Shown here: positions 27,120-36,900 of the stretch, piece by piece | Numbering within the stretch: the first letter of the stretch is position 1 | How the letters are laid out: each line of letters starts with the position of its first letter | NCBI RefSeq assembly: GCF_001742165.1 | Contig: NZ_CP016442.1 | Coordinates: 1,736,001-1,800,000, forward strand | Reading direction: 5' to 3' | Source of the DNA: Burkholderia stabilis | Lineage (GTDB): Bacteria; Pseudomonadota; Gammaproteobacteria; Burkholderiales; Burkholderiaceae | DNA: 64,000 nt | The notes under the pieces: generated by a model | What the model was told of the DNA's origin: nothing | Seen by the model: only the letters and a program-made list of their open reading frames with translations | Databases searched by the model: none | Made by a program: the position numbers and the translations under genes

Positions 27120-27953
27120 ATGTGCCGCTGGCTCGCCTATACGGGCAATCCGATCCATCTGGAAACCGTGCTGTTCCGCGCGAAGCATTCGCTGATCGAC
27201 CAGAGCCTGCATTCGGAGCTGGGCGCCACGACCACCAACGGCGACGGCTTCGGCATCGGCTGGTACGGCCACCCCGACGAACTGCCGTTCCGCTACCGCT
27301 CCGTGCATCCCGCGTGGAACGACCGCAACCTGCGCGAAGCCGCGCGGGCGATCCGCTCGCGGATGTTCATTGCGCATATCCGCGCGGCGACCGACACGCC
27401 CGTGCAGGAAACCAACTGTCACCCGTTCCGCCACGGTCGCTGGCTGTTCGCGCACAACGGGCTGATCCGCGACTTTCACAAGCTGCGCCGCGACCTGACG
27501 TTGAAGGTCGATCCGGCGCTGTTCCCGACGCTCGAAGGCTCGACCGACTCCGAGCTGATGTTCCGCCTTGCGCTGACGTACGGCCTCGAGCAGACGCCGC
27601 TGCCGGCGCTCGAGCGGATGGTCGGCGTGGTCGAGGAAACCGCGGCGCGGCATCGCGTGGCCGACCCGCTCAACATGACGGTCTGCGCGACCGACGGCGA
27701 ACGGATCATCGCGGTGCGCTACTCGAGCGAACGGCAGTCGCGCTCGCTGTTCCACAGCACGTCGTTCAAGCACCTGCACGCGCTGTATCCGCACAACCCG
27801 CGCATCGCCGAAGCCGGCGACGACGCGTTCATGGTCGTGTCCGAACCGCTCGTCGACCTGCGCGGCGCGTGGGAGGAAGTGCCGGAGAGCATGGCGATCG
27901 TCGCGCACGGCGCCGACGTCCAGCAGCGGCCGTTCAGCCCGCGGCACAAGTAG
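27120..27953 (+). CDS. Class II glutamine amidotransferase (YafJ-like)
   Basis: A 277-residue Ntn-type glutaminase domain protein. Cys2 directly after the start Met is the expected nucleophile (MCRWLAYTG), which fixes the start at 27120; the site GAAGGAGCG precedes it. Other family motifs are NGDGFGIGWYG, SRMFIAHIRAAT and FAHNGLI. There is no synthetase partner domain, so the acceptor is unknown. It ends 21 bases before the convergent GNAT gene. Confidence 0.92.
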   Translation: MCRWLAYTGNPIHLETVLFRAKHSLIDQSLHSELGATTTNGDGFGIGWYGHPDELPFRYRSVHPAWNDRNLREAARAIRSRMFIAHIRAATDTPVQETNCHPFRHGRWLFAHNGLIRDFHKLRRDLTLKVDPALFPTLEGSTDSELMFRLALTYGLEQTPLPALERMVGVVEETAARHRVADPLNMTVCATDGERIIAVRYSSERQSRSLFHSTSFKHLHALYPHNPRIAEAGDDAFMVVSEPLVDLRGAWEEVPESMAIVAHGADVQQRPFSPRHK

Positions 27954-27974
27954 CGGCCGCTACCGCGCGCGCCG

Positions 27975-28649
27975 TCAGCCGCGGCGCGTGAACCGCATCC
28001 GGATCGAATCGAGTTCGGCGGGCAGCCGGCGCGAACGGGCGCGCGGGCGCGGCAGCGCGGCGAACCCGAGCCGTTCGTACAGCGTGCGGGCGCGCACGTT
28101 GCGGGTCAGCACGTCGAGCACGACGTCGCGGCTGCCGTCGCCCGGCAATGCGCCGGTGTCCAGCGCGTCGCGAAACAGCGCGCTGAAGATGCCGGTGCCG
28201 CGCTGGCGCTCGTCCGTCGCGCAATGTGCGACGAGGATCTGCGAACGCTTGGGCGCCGGGATTTCCGTCTCGAGGATCAGCCCGCGCAGCAACTGGCCGA
28301 TCGTGCGGCGCACGCCAAAGAAGCGCGCCAGCGCCCAGACCACGTGCACGTCGTCGAACATCGTCCGCTGCCCGTCGTGAATCGCCATCACGGCGCGCAC
28401 CGTGCCGTCGGCGGCGACCGCGACGCGATGCCGGCGCCACGAGAAGCGCCCGTATCGCGACCGGAATCCCTGCTCCAGGAACGCGATGCAGCGGGCATCG
28501 CTTTCACCGAGAAAGAAACCGAATTCGGCCACGCCGGACGCGAACACGAGCGGCGCGCACGACGTCGCGTCGCCCACCTCGGCCGCGCGAAACCGCAGGC
28601 GCCCATCGGCGCGCGGTGCCGCATGCGCGAACGCGGCGGCCTGCGTCAT
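27975..28649 (-). CDS. GNAT-type acyltransferase at the end of the wcb operon
   Basis: The 224-residue protein has a GNAT core in its C-terminal half: acyl-CoA loop AHCATDERQRGTGIFSALF (R-Q-R-G-T-G) and VLTRNVRARTLYERLGF. The N-terminal half may hold a second, degenerate GNAT fold, as in N-acyl amino acid synthases. The ATG at 28649 overlaps the wcbT stop by four bases, so it is probably translated with wcbT. Its acyl donor and acceptor are unknown; an acylation step on the capsule lipid is a fair guess. Confidence 0.78.
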   Translation of the reverse strand: MTQAAAFAHAAPRADGRLRFRAAEVGDATSCAPLVFASGVAEFGFFLGESDARCIAFLEQGFRSRYGRFSWRRHRVAVAADGTVRAVMAIHDGQRTMFDDVHVVWALARFFGVRRTIGQLLRGLILETEIPAPKRSQILVAHCATDERQRGTGIFSALFRDALDTGALPGDGSRDVVLDVLTRNVRARTLYERLGFAALPRPRARSRRLPAELDSIRMRFTRRG

Positions 28650-29974
28650 GCGGCGCGTCCCGCGAGCCGCGACAACACGGCGACCGTCCGGCTGATCTGC
28701 TCCGGCTCGTGCGTCGAGCAGATGAAGAAGCGCAGGCGCGCGGCCTTTTCCTCGACGGCCGGATAGAAGATCGGCTGCACGTTGATCCCTTCCTCGAACA
28801 TCGCGTTCGCCCACTGCGCGGCCTTCAGCGAACTGCCCGTGATCACCGGCACGACCGCATACCCGGCGCTCGTGCCCGTGTTCAGCCCGGCGGCGCGCGC
28901 TTCGGTCAGGAACTGCCGCCCGCGCGCCTGCAGCCGCGCGACGCGCTCCGGCTCGGCCTGCAGGCGCTCGAGCGCGGCCAGCGACGCTTCGGCGAGCGTC
29001 GGCGCGAGCCCGACGCTGTACAGGAAGCCCGGCGCCAGGTGGCGCAGCATGTCGACGAGCGGCTGGCAGCCGGCGATGAAACCGCCGCAGCCGGCCAGCG
29101 TCTTGCTCATCGTGCCCATCCACATGTCGACCTGGTCGGACGCGACGCCGCCATGCTCGCGGATGCCCTTGCCGGTCGCGCCGAGCACGCCGAGCGAATG
29201 CGCCTCGTCCACCAGCAGGAACGCGCCGTGGCGCGTCTTCACGTCGACGAAGCGCTGCAGGTCGGGGAAATCGCCGTCCATGCTGTACAGCCCTTCGATC
29301 GCGATCAGCACGTGCCGGTATTCGCGGCGCGCGCGGGAGAGCAGTTCGTCGAGCGCCTGCCAGTCGTTGTGCGCGAAGCTCAGCCGCTTCGCGCCGCTCA
29401 GCTGCGCGCCCTGCACGATGCTGTTGTGCGCAAGCGCATCGTGGACGATCAGGTCGCCGGGCCCGAACAACGCACCGATCACGGTCACGTTGGTCGCATG
29501 GCCGCTCACGAACGCGACGCAGTCGTCGGTCTCGTAGAACGCCGCCAGCGCGCGTTCGAGGTCGCGCTGCACCGGGCGCTCGCCCGCGACCATCCGGCTC
29601 GCGGAGGCCGACGTGCCGTAGCGGTCGATCGCGGCTTTCGCGCGCGCGGTGACCGCCGGGTCACCGGCCAGGCCGAGGTAGTTGTAGTTCGCGAAGTTCA
29701 GGTATTCGCGGCCGCCGATCTGCGTCGTCGCACCGGCAACGCCGTCGTGCACGCGGAAAAACGGCGAGTCGACGCGCAGCTTCTCGCCCATCTCGCGCAT
29801 GATCCGCACCTGCTGATACTGCGGCATCGACTCGAAGCGGCTGCGCGCCGAGGCGGCCTGCGCAGCCGGCGTGCCCGGCACGCCGGGCGCCGCGGCGGCA
29901 TCGGTCGCGCGCTCCAGTTGCCGTTTCAGCGCTTTCGCCGCCAGTTGCTGGCGAAGATGCTCTCCCAGTGCCAT
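28646..29974 (-). CDS. wcbT: WcbT, PLP-dependent acyl/amino-acid condensing enzyme (AONS/SPT-like)
   Basis: A 442-residue alpha-oxoamine synthase. The PLP lysine is Lys291 in MGTMSKTLAGCGG; the cofactor aspartate is in LLVDEAHSLG (Asp256, His259), and His184 lies in DALAHNS. The family (8-amino-7-oxononanoate synthase, serine palmitoyltransferase) condenses an acyl thioester with an amino acid and loses CO2. An N-terminal extension of about 55 residues is present. GAAGGAAG precedes the ATG. Next to a PKS, an SDR and an LpxC-like protein, a sphingoid-type lipid step is likely. Confidence 0.9.
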   Translation of the reverse strand: MALGEHLRQQLAAKALKRQLERATDAAAAPGVPGTPAAQAASARSRFESMPQYQQVRIMREMGEKLRVDSPFFRVHDGVAGATTQIGGREYLNFANYNYLGLAGDPAVTARAKAAIDRYGTSASASRMVAGERPVQRDLERALAAFYETDDCVAFVSGHATNVTVIGALFGPGDLIVHDALAHNSIVQGAQLSGAKRLSFAHNDWQALDELLSRARREYRHVLIAIEGLYSMDGDFPDLQRFVDVKTRHGAFLLVDEAHSLGVLGATGKGIREHGGVASDQVDMWMGTMSKTLAGCGGFIAGCQPLVDMLRHLAPGFLYSVGLAPTLAEASLAALERLQAEPERVARLQARGRQFLTEARAAGLNTGTSAGYAVVPVITGSSLKAAQWANAMFEEGINVQPIFYPAVEEKAARLRFFICSTHEPEQISRTVAVLSRLAGRAA

Positions 29975-30038
29975 TGCTTCCTTCGCTTTATCTCGAAAAG
30001 GCGCTATGTTACGCCGGGCATTTTGAAAAAGCGTGGTG

Positions 30039-30956
30039 TCACGCGTCGGAAAACTCGGCCCACTGCCACGCATCGGGCGCGGCCAGCAGCGCATCGACCA
30101 GCCGGAAATTCATCTCGTGGCTCGGCCGCAACGCGCTCACGCGCGCCAGCAGCGGCGCGCCGGCCAGCGCGAGATCGCCGACCAGGTCGAGCACGCGGTG
30201 CCGGACGAACTCTTCCGGCAACCGCATCCCGCCCAGCACGCGATTGCCGACGATCGAAGCGGTGCACGACGGCCGCGCGCCGCGCAGGATCGGCACGCCG
30301 CGCAGGTAGCCGGCGACGATCGCCGGCACGGCCCATTTCACGCGCCCGTACGAACGCGACGGCGCGATTTCGGTCGCGAATGCGGCCGGCGTCAGCGCAC
30401 CGTCCCAGTGCATGTCGCCGAAGCCGCGCAAGTCGTTGCGCACGCTCAGTTCGTAACGCGGCGCCGGTTCGATCCGCATTTCGCGCCGCTGGTCGCCCTC
30501 GCCATCCGTGACGACGACCGGCCGCAACACGCGGATGAAGCGCTTCGGCGCGTCGAGCGCGACGCGGCCGCACGCGCGGATCGCGTCCACCCAGGGCGTA
30601 GCGCTCCCGTCGAGAATCGGCACTTCTTCCGCATCGAGCTCGACGATCGCGTGATCGATCTCGCACGCGAGCAGCGAAGCAAGCAGATGCTCGACCGTGC
30701 GAACGCCGACGCCGTCGGCATTACGCAGCATCGTGCAGAGCGGCTGCGCGCGACGCAGCGCGGGATCGACCGGCAGCGTCGCGAGGGTGCGCCCCTGTGC
30801 GACGCGGCGGAACGCGATGCCGGTCACGCCGTCCTCCGGACGCCCCGGCAGGATGCGCACCCCCACCCGGCGCCCCGTATGCAGCCCGTGACCGTCGATC
30901 GTCAACGGGCCTGCCAGCGTGCCCTGGCGCGTCGCCCAGCCGGTCGGCGCGCTCAC
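30039..30956 (-). CDS. wcbS: WcbS, LpxC-like zinc deacetylase
   Basis: The 305-residue protein belongs to the UDP-3-O-acyl-N-acetylglucosamine deacetylase family. All key positions are kept: Glu89-His90 in TVEHLLAS, His253 and Asp257 in HRVLDLVGD (zinc ligands) and His280 in SHEMN. The housekeeping LpxC is elsewhere, so this copy likely deacetylates another substrate. The start overlaps the wcbR stop by four bases. In B. pseudomallei the same position is wcbS. Confidence 0.88.
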   Translation of the reverse strand: MSAPTGWATRQGTLAGPLTIDGHGLHTGRRVGVRILPGRPEDGVTGIAFRRVAQGRTLATLPVDPALRRAQPLCTMLRNADGVGVRTVEHLLASLLACEIDHAIVELDAEEVPILDGSATPWVDAIRACGRVALDAPKRFIRVLRPVVVTDGEGDQRREMRIEPAPRYELSVRNDLRGFGDMHWDGALTPAAFATEIAPSRSYGRVKWAVPAIVAGYLRGVPILRGARPSCTASIVGNRVLGGMRLPEEFVRHRVLDLVGDLALAGAPLLARVSALRPSHEMNFRLVDALLAAPDAWQWAEFSDA

Positions 30957-33900
30957 CGGGCGACCTCCAGCGTCGGCGATGCATGACCGGGGACGGCAGC
31001 CGGCCGGACGTCGAGCTTCGCGCGCGCTTCGCCGTCGATCGCATGCTTCGCGGCGAGCGCCGCGACGGCCTCCTGCGCGGCATCGGCCGCGGAGCCGGCG
31101 TCGGCATCGGCCGACGCGCCGATCGAATCGACGATGCGTCCGGCCAGCGTCGTCACGGACGCGCCCTCCGCGATCGCCATCACCGACAGCTTGACCTCGA
31201 ACGCTTCCTCGACCGCGAGGCCGAGTTCCATCCCCATCAGCGAATCCATGCCCATGTCGAGTACCGACCGGTCGAGCGCGATGCGATCGGGCGTCATGTG
31301 CAGAATCCGCGCGATCTGTGCCTGCAGCGTCCCGGCCACCAGCGCAATCGCTTCGTCGCGCGGCAGCGCAAGTACATCTTCCCGCAGTTGCGTGCCGCCG
31401 TCGCGCGCATCGCCGCCGTTCGCGTGCGATTGCAGCAGCGCATACCGGCGCGCCTTCGCGGCCGGCATCCCGCGCGCAACGGCGTGCCAGTCGAGCCGCA
31501 CCACGGCTTCGCCGGCCGCGCCCGCGACCAGCGCCCGCTCGAGCGCGATCATCGCCTCGCCGGACGTGATCGACGCGCCGCCGATCCGCGACTGCAGGGC
31601 TTCGCGCGTATCCGCGTTACGTGCAAGGAAACCGACGTCCTCGAGCGGCCCCCACGCCATGAACGTGCCGGGCAGCCCTGCCGCGCGGCGATGTTCGACG
31701 AGCGCCTCGAGGAAGCTGTTGGCCGCGACGTAGTTCGACTGCCCCGGATTGCCGAGATAGGTCGTCGCCGACGAATAGACCACGAACAGGTCGAGCGGCA
31801 GCGCCCGCGTTGCGCGATGCAGGTTCCACGCGCCGGCCACCTTCGGCGCGAGCACCGCGGCCAAACGCGCGTCGTCGAGATTGCGCACGAGGCCGTCGTC
31901 GATCGACATCGCGGAATGCAGCACGCCCTTGAGCGGAACGTCGCGCCGGACGATCGCGGCGATCATCGCATCGACCGCCGCTGCGTCGGTCACGTCGCAC
32001 GAGACGACGTCGACCGTCACGCCGAGCGCCTCGCGCCAGCACTCGACTTCGTCGCGCGCCGCGCCGGCGAGTTCGCCGGAACGGCTCGCCAGCGTGATCC
32101 GGCGTGCGCCGCGCTCGACCATCCAGCGCGCGCTCGCGAAGCCGAGCCCGCCCGTGCCGCCGACCACCAGATACGCGCCATGCGGATCGAGCGCGAGCGA
32201 ACCCGCGCTCGCGACCCCGCGTGTCGGCGCCGGCGTGCCGGACGGATAGGTCACGAGCACCTTGCCGATCTGGCGCGCCTGCTGCATGTAGCGGAACGCA
32301 TCCTCGGCCCGTTCGGCGGGAAACGCGCGATACGGCAGCGGATGCAGCGCCGCGGCCGCGAACAGCGCCATCACTTCGCCGAACAGGCGTGCCGTCAGCT
32401 CCGGCAGCGCGCCCATCAACTGGTCGGCGTCGATGCCGAAATAGCTGATGTTGTTGCGGAACGGCCGCAGCCCGATATGGCTGTTTTCGTAGAAATCGCG
32501 CTTGCCGAGCTCGAGGAAACGGCCGAACGGACGCAGCGTATCGATGCTGCGCACCATCGCCTCGCCGGCGAGCGAATTCAGCACGATGTCGACGCCCTGG
32601 CCGCCTGTCATCGCGCGAATCTCGTCCGCGAACGCCAGGCTGCGCGAATCGAGCACGTGGTCGGCGCCGAGCAGGCGCACGAACTCGCGCTTCTCGTCGC
32701 TGCCGGCCGTCGCGAACACTTCCGCGCCGAAATGGCGCGCGAGCTGGATCGCCGCGATCCCGACACCACCCGCGCCGCCGTGCACGAGCACGCGTTCACC
32801 GCGGCGCAGCCGTGCGAGTTCGACGAGCGCGTAGTACGCGGTGAAGAACGGGGTCGGCACGGTCGCCGCTTCCTCGAACGACAGGCGTTCGGGTTTCGGC
32901 GCGATCGCCTGCGCGCGCGTCCTGACGCGCGTCGCGAACGACGCCGGCGCGAACCCGAGCACCGCGTCGCCCGGCGCGAATGCCGTCACGTCGCTCCCCA
33001 CCCGCACGACGCGGCCGGACAGCTCCATGCCGATCGTTGCACCTGCGAAGCCGGTCTCGACCGCTTCATCGGACAGCAGCCCCATCGCGTACATCACGTC
33101 GCGGAAGTTGAGGCCGGTTGCAACGGGCTCGATTTCCACCTCGTCCGCGCCCAGCGCGTGCTCGGGCAACGCAAACCATTCGAGATTGCGCAACGAGCCC
33201 GGCGCATCGAACGCGAGCACCGCCGCCCGCGCGATCGCGCCGTCGGTGCGGGCCGCGGCCTGCGCGGCCGTCAGCATGCGCGGCACCAGCCGGCCGTGCG
33301 CGTTCAGGATGACTTCTTCCTCGACCGCCGCGCCGGTCAATTCGCGAATCAATGCATCGGGAATCCGGTCCGCCATCGGATCGACGTCGATCAGGCGGCA
33401 CGCGAGCTCGGGATGCTCGTTCGCCAGCACGCGACCGAGGCCCCACAGCGTCGCCTGCTCCGGATGCGCATTCGCCGTGCCGGCGAATGGCGCCCCGCCG
33501 CGCGTGACGACGGTCAGCCGCGTGGCAGCGTTCGGCTGCGCGCCGAGCGCGCGCACGAGCGCCGCCAGCGCGATCACGCCGTTACGCTGCGCGGCCATCA
33601 GGCCGTCTCCCGTTGCCGATTCGGCCAGCGGCGTTTCCGGCGCACAGAACACGACATGCGCGGGCTGCCCGGCCGGCAACGAAGCGATCGCATCGGCCGC
33701 ATGCGTGATGTCGACGATATCGGCCGGATAGCCCGCGTGCGCGAGCGCATCCGCGAGCCGCCCGCCGAACCCGCCGACGGCATCCGGCGCGTGTATCACG
33801 AGCCATTGCTCGGTGCGTGCCAGCGTATCGAGATCGCTCGGGTCGTTGCCGCCTGACGCGGCGACGGCGCTCGCGGGGTTGCGCGCGACGACGAACGTCG

Positions 33901-36900
33901 GCGTGCCGTCAAGATCGAGCGACTGCTCGACGTGCCGCACGACGTCGACGAAGCCCGCGCGCTCGAGCGCCGCATCGAGATCGGCCGGCGCCAGCGGCAC
34001 GGGCGCGCCGGCTTCCGCCGACGTCGCCTGCGAGCCGAACACGATGTCGGAGAACCGGCCGCGGCGCGACTCGGCCAGCAGCAGCAAACCACCCGGCGCC
34101 AGCCATGACCGGATCGCGTTCAGCGCATCGGCCACATCCTGGCGGCCGCCCAATGCGCGGTTCGCGACGATCAGGTCGTAGGGGCCGGCTTCGTCGGCCG
34201 ACAGCGACAGCCGTTCGCCCGGCTGCAGCGCAACCGTGCGCACCGCCGCTTCCGCATCCGCATCGAACCCGGCCAGCTGGCCGGCCGTCGCGGCGATCGT
34301 GTGATCGCAGCGCGCGGCCGCGAGATGCATGCCGAGTGTCTGCAGCACGTCGCCGTCCGTCGCGCCCAGTTCGAGCACGCGCAGCCGGCGCGCCGGGCGC
34401 CATGCGTCGACCGCCTGCTCGACGCTCGCCGTCAGCAGCGCGTGCACGTGCTGCCAGGTGGGCGATGCGGCAAGGAGTTGCTCGACCAGGCTGTGCCCGG
34501 TCGGCGACAGCAAACGTGCGCCATCCTTCGCGCCACTCAGCACGTCCGGCAACGCCGCGCCGCAATGCGCGAGCAGCGTCAGCTCGGCCACGTGCCCCGG
34601 CGACTCGGCCAGCAGCCCGCGCCACAGCTCGTCGAGCGGCGGCAACGCCGCGCACGCCGCGTCGTCACGCACGAGGCGTGCGCCGTCGTCGCCGTCGCGA
34701 TGGGCAAGACCGTCCTCGACCAGCATGTTGCCAAGACGCGCCGCCAGCGCCGCATGCGCGGGCGACGGCTGCCACGTGCCGGCGAATGCGCCAAGCACGT
34801 CGAAGGCGCGAAGCGCGTAGAGGCTCGCGAGCACGTCGAGCAGCGGCAGAATTTCGGTCAGGTGCTGCGTGCGACGGCCGCCGTGTTCGGCGGCGTCGAG
34901 CCGCGCAGCGGCTTGCGCGAGCAGCGCGTCGGGAGCCGGCAACCCTGCTGCGTCGACTTCATCCGGCAGCGGTACTTCTTCAAGACGATAGACGAACCGC
35001 GCAGGCGCGTTCTGCCGACGGCCGACGAGATCGACGCGCCGGAACCGGCAACCGCCGAGCCGCGCGACGATCGCGCCCTGCGCGTCGAGGAATTCGAAAT
35101 GCGCGACGATCGAATGCGGGCTGCGCCGGTCGATCCGCGCGAGCACGCGTTCGACCGTGTCGCCGCGCAGATAGTCGACGCGACCGATCTGCACCGGCAC
35201 GTAGGCCGGATGCTCGCCGTCGCGCGCATGGGCGGCAAGCAACGCGAACAGCGGATGAAACCCGCTGTCCATCAGCGCCGGATGCAGCAGATACGCGGAC
35301 AGCGCCCGCGCATCGCCACATGCGGCCGGCGCGGCGACGTCGGCCAGCGCCGCGTCGTCGTCCGCGGCGACCCGCACGGTGCGGACCCAGCGGAACGCCG
35401 GCCCGTAACCGAGACCGATCGTCGCCGTGTTCGCGTACAGCGTGTCGCCGTCGGCGGCCGGCAGCGCGAGCAGGCGAGCGAGCGTATCGGACGGTACGAC
35501 GCTCGCCGCGCCGAGCGCGTTGCCGCTTTCCAGCATCCGCCCCGTGACGTTCAGCGTCCACGCGCCTTCGGTCATCCGGTCGCGCGTCTCGATCGTGAAA
35601 GTCGCGGTGCGCGGCTCGATCACCAGCCGGAACAGCTTCGCCTGCTGCGGCTGGAAGACGACCGGCGTGCGGATCTCGACGTTTTCGAGTGCCGCGTCCG
35701 GCGTATCGAAGAAGACACGCGCCGCGGCGAGCGCCATTTCCACGTATCCCGCGCCCGGGAACGCCACGCCGCCATCGACGGCGTGATCGGCCAGCATCGG
35801 CAGCTTCGCCGGATCGAGCTGGTTTTCCCACGCGAACGCGTGTTCGTGCAGGCGATAGCCGAGCAGCGGATGCTCGCGGCGGCGGTTGACGAGGCCGTAG
35901 CCTTCGACGGTCGGCGTCAGCCAATAGCGGTCGCGCTGCCACGGATAGGACGGCAGTGCCGCATGCGACGCGCCCGGCGCAAAGCGATCGGGATCGACGT
36001 TCGCGCCATGCGCGATCGCCGACAGAATCGCCTGCCGCAGCGTCGCCGCGCTGCCGTGATCGCGCTTGAGCGTCGGCAGTGCCACGCCGTTGGCGCCGGC
36101 AGCCGCCAGCGCCTGCTTCACGTACGTGCGCAGGATCGAATGCGGCGATACCTCGACGAACAGCCGGATGCCCTGCTCGATCAGATGCGCGATGCCGTCG
36201 CCGAAGCGCACGGGCTCGCGGATATTGCGCCACCAGTAGCGCGCATCGAGCTCGCTGCCGGCAAGCGCGCCGCCGGTCACGGTCGACACGAAAGCGCCGT
36301 TGCCCGGCTGCGGCCGCAGGCTGGCCAGTTCGGCCAGCACGACCGGTTCGATGCGGTCCATGTGGCTGCTATGGAACGCGTAGTCGAGATCCAGCATCTG
36401 GAAGAACTTGCCGTTGCCGCGCAGCGCGGCCTCCAGTGCCTGCAAGCCCTGCAGCTCGCCCGCGAGCGTCACCGCATCGGGGCTGTTGATGCCGGCGATC
36501 TCGACGCGTCGTGCCAGCCCGTGGCGCGCGATCAGCTCGCGCGCGGCGGCCTCGCCGATGCCGACGGCCGCCATCCGGCCGCTGCCGCGCGTCATCGCCT
36601 GCGCGCGGCTGCGAATCTTGATCACACGAACCGCGTCGGCGAGCGACAGCGCGCCCGTTACCCACGCCGCGGCGATTTCGCCGACGCTATGGCCGATCGC
36701 CGCGTCGTAACGCATGCCGCGCGCGTCGATCACGCGAATCATGCCGACCTGGATCGCGAACAGCAGCGGCTGCGCGTTCTCCGTCGCGGCGAGCCATTCG
36801 GCGCCTGCGCCGGCCAGCCATTCCGCGCTCGGGCCGCCGCGCATCACGTCGACCAGCGACGGGCTGCCGTCGGCGCACCACAGCGCGTCGACTTCGTCGA

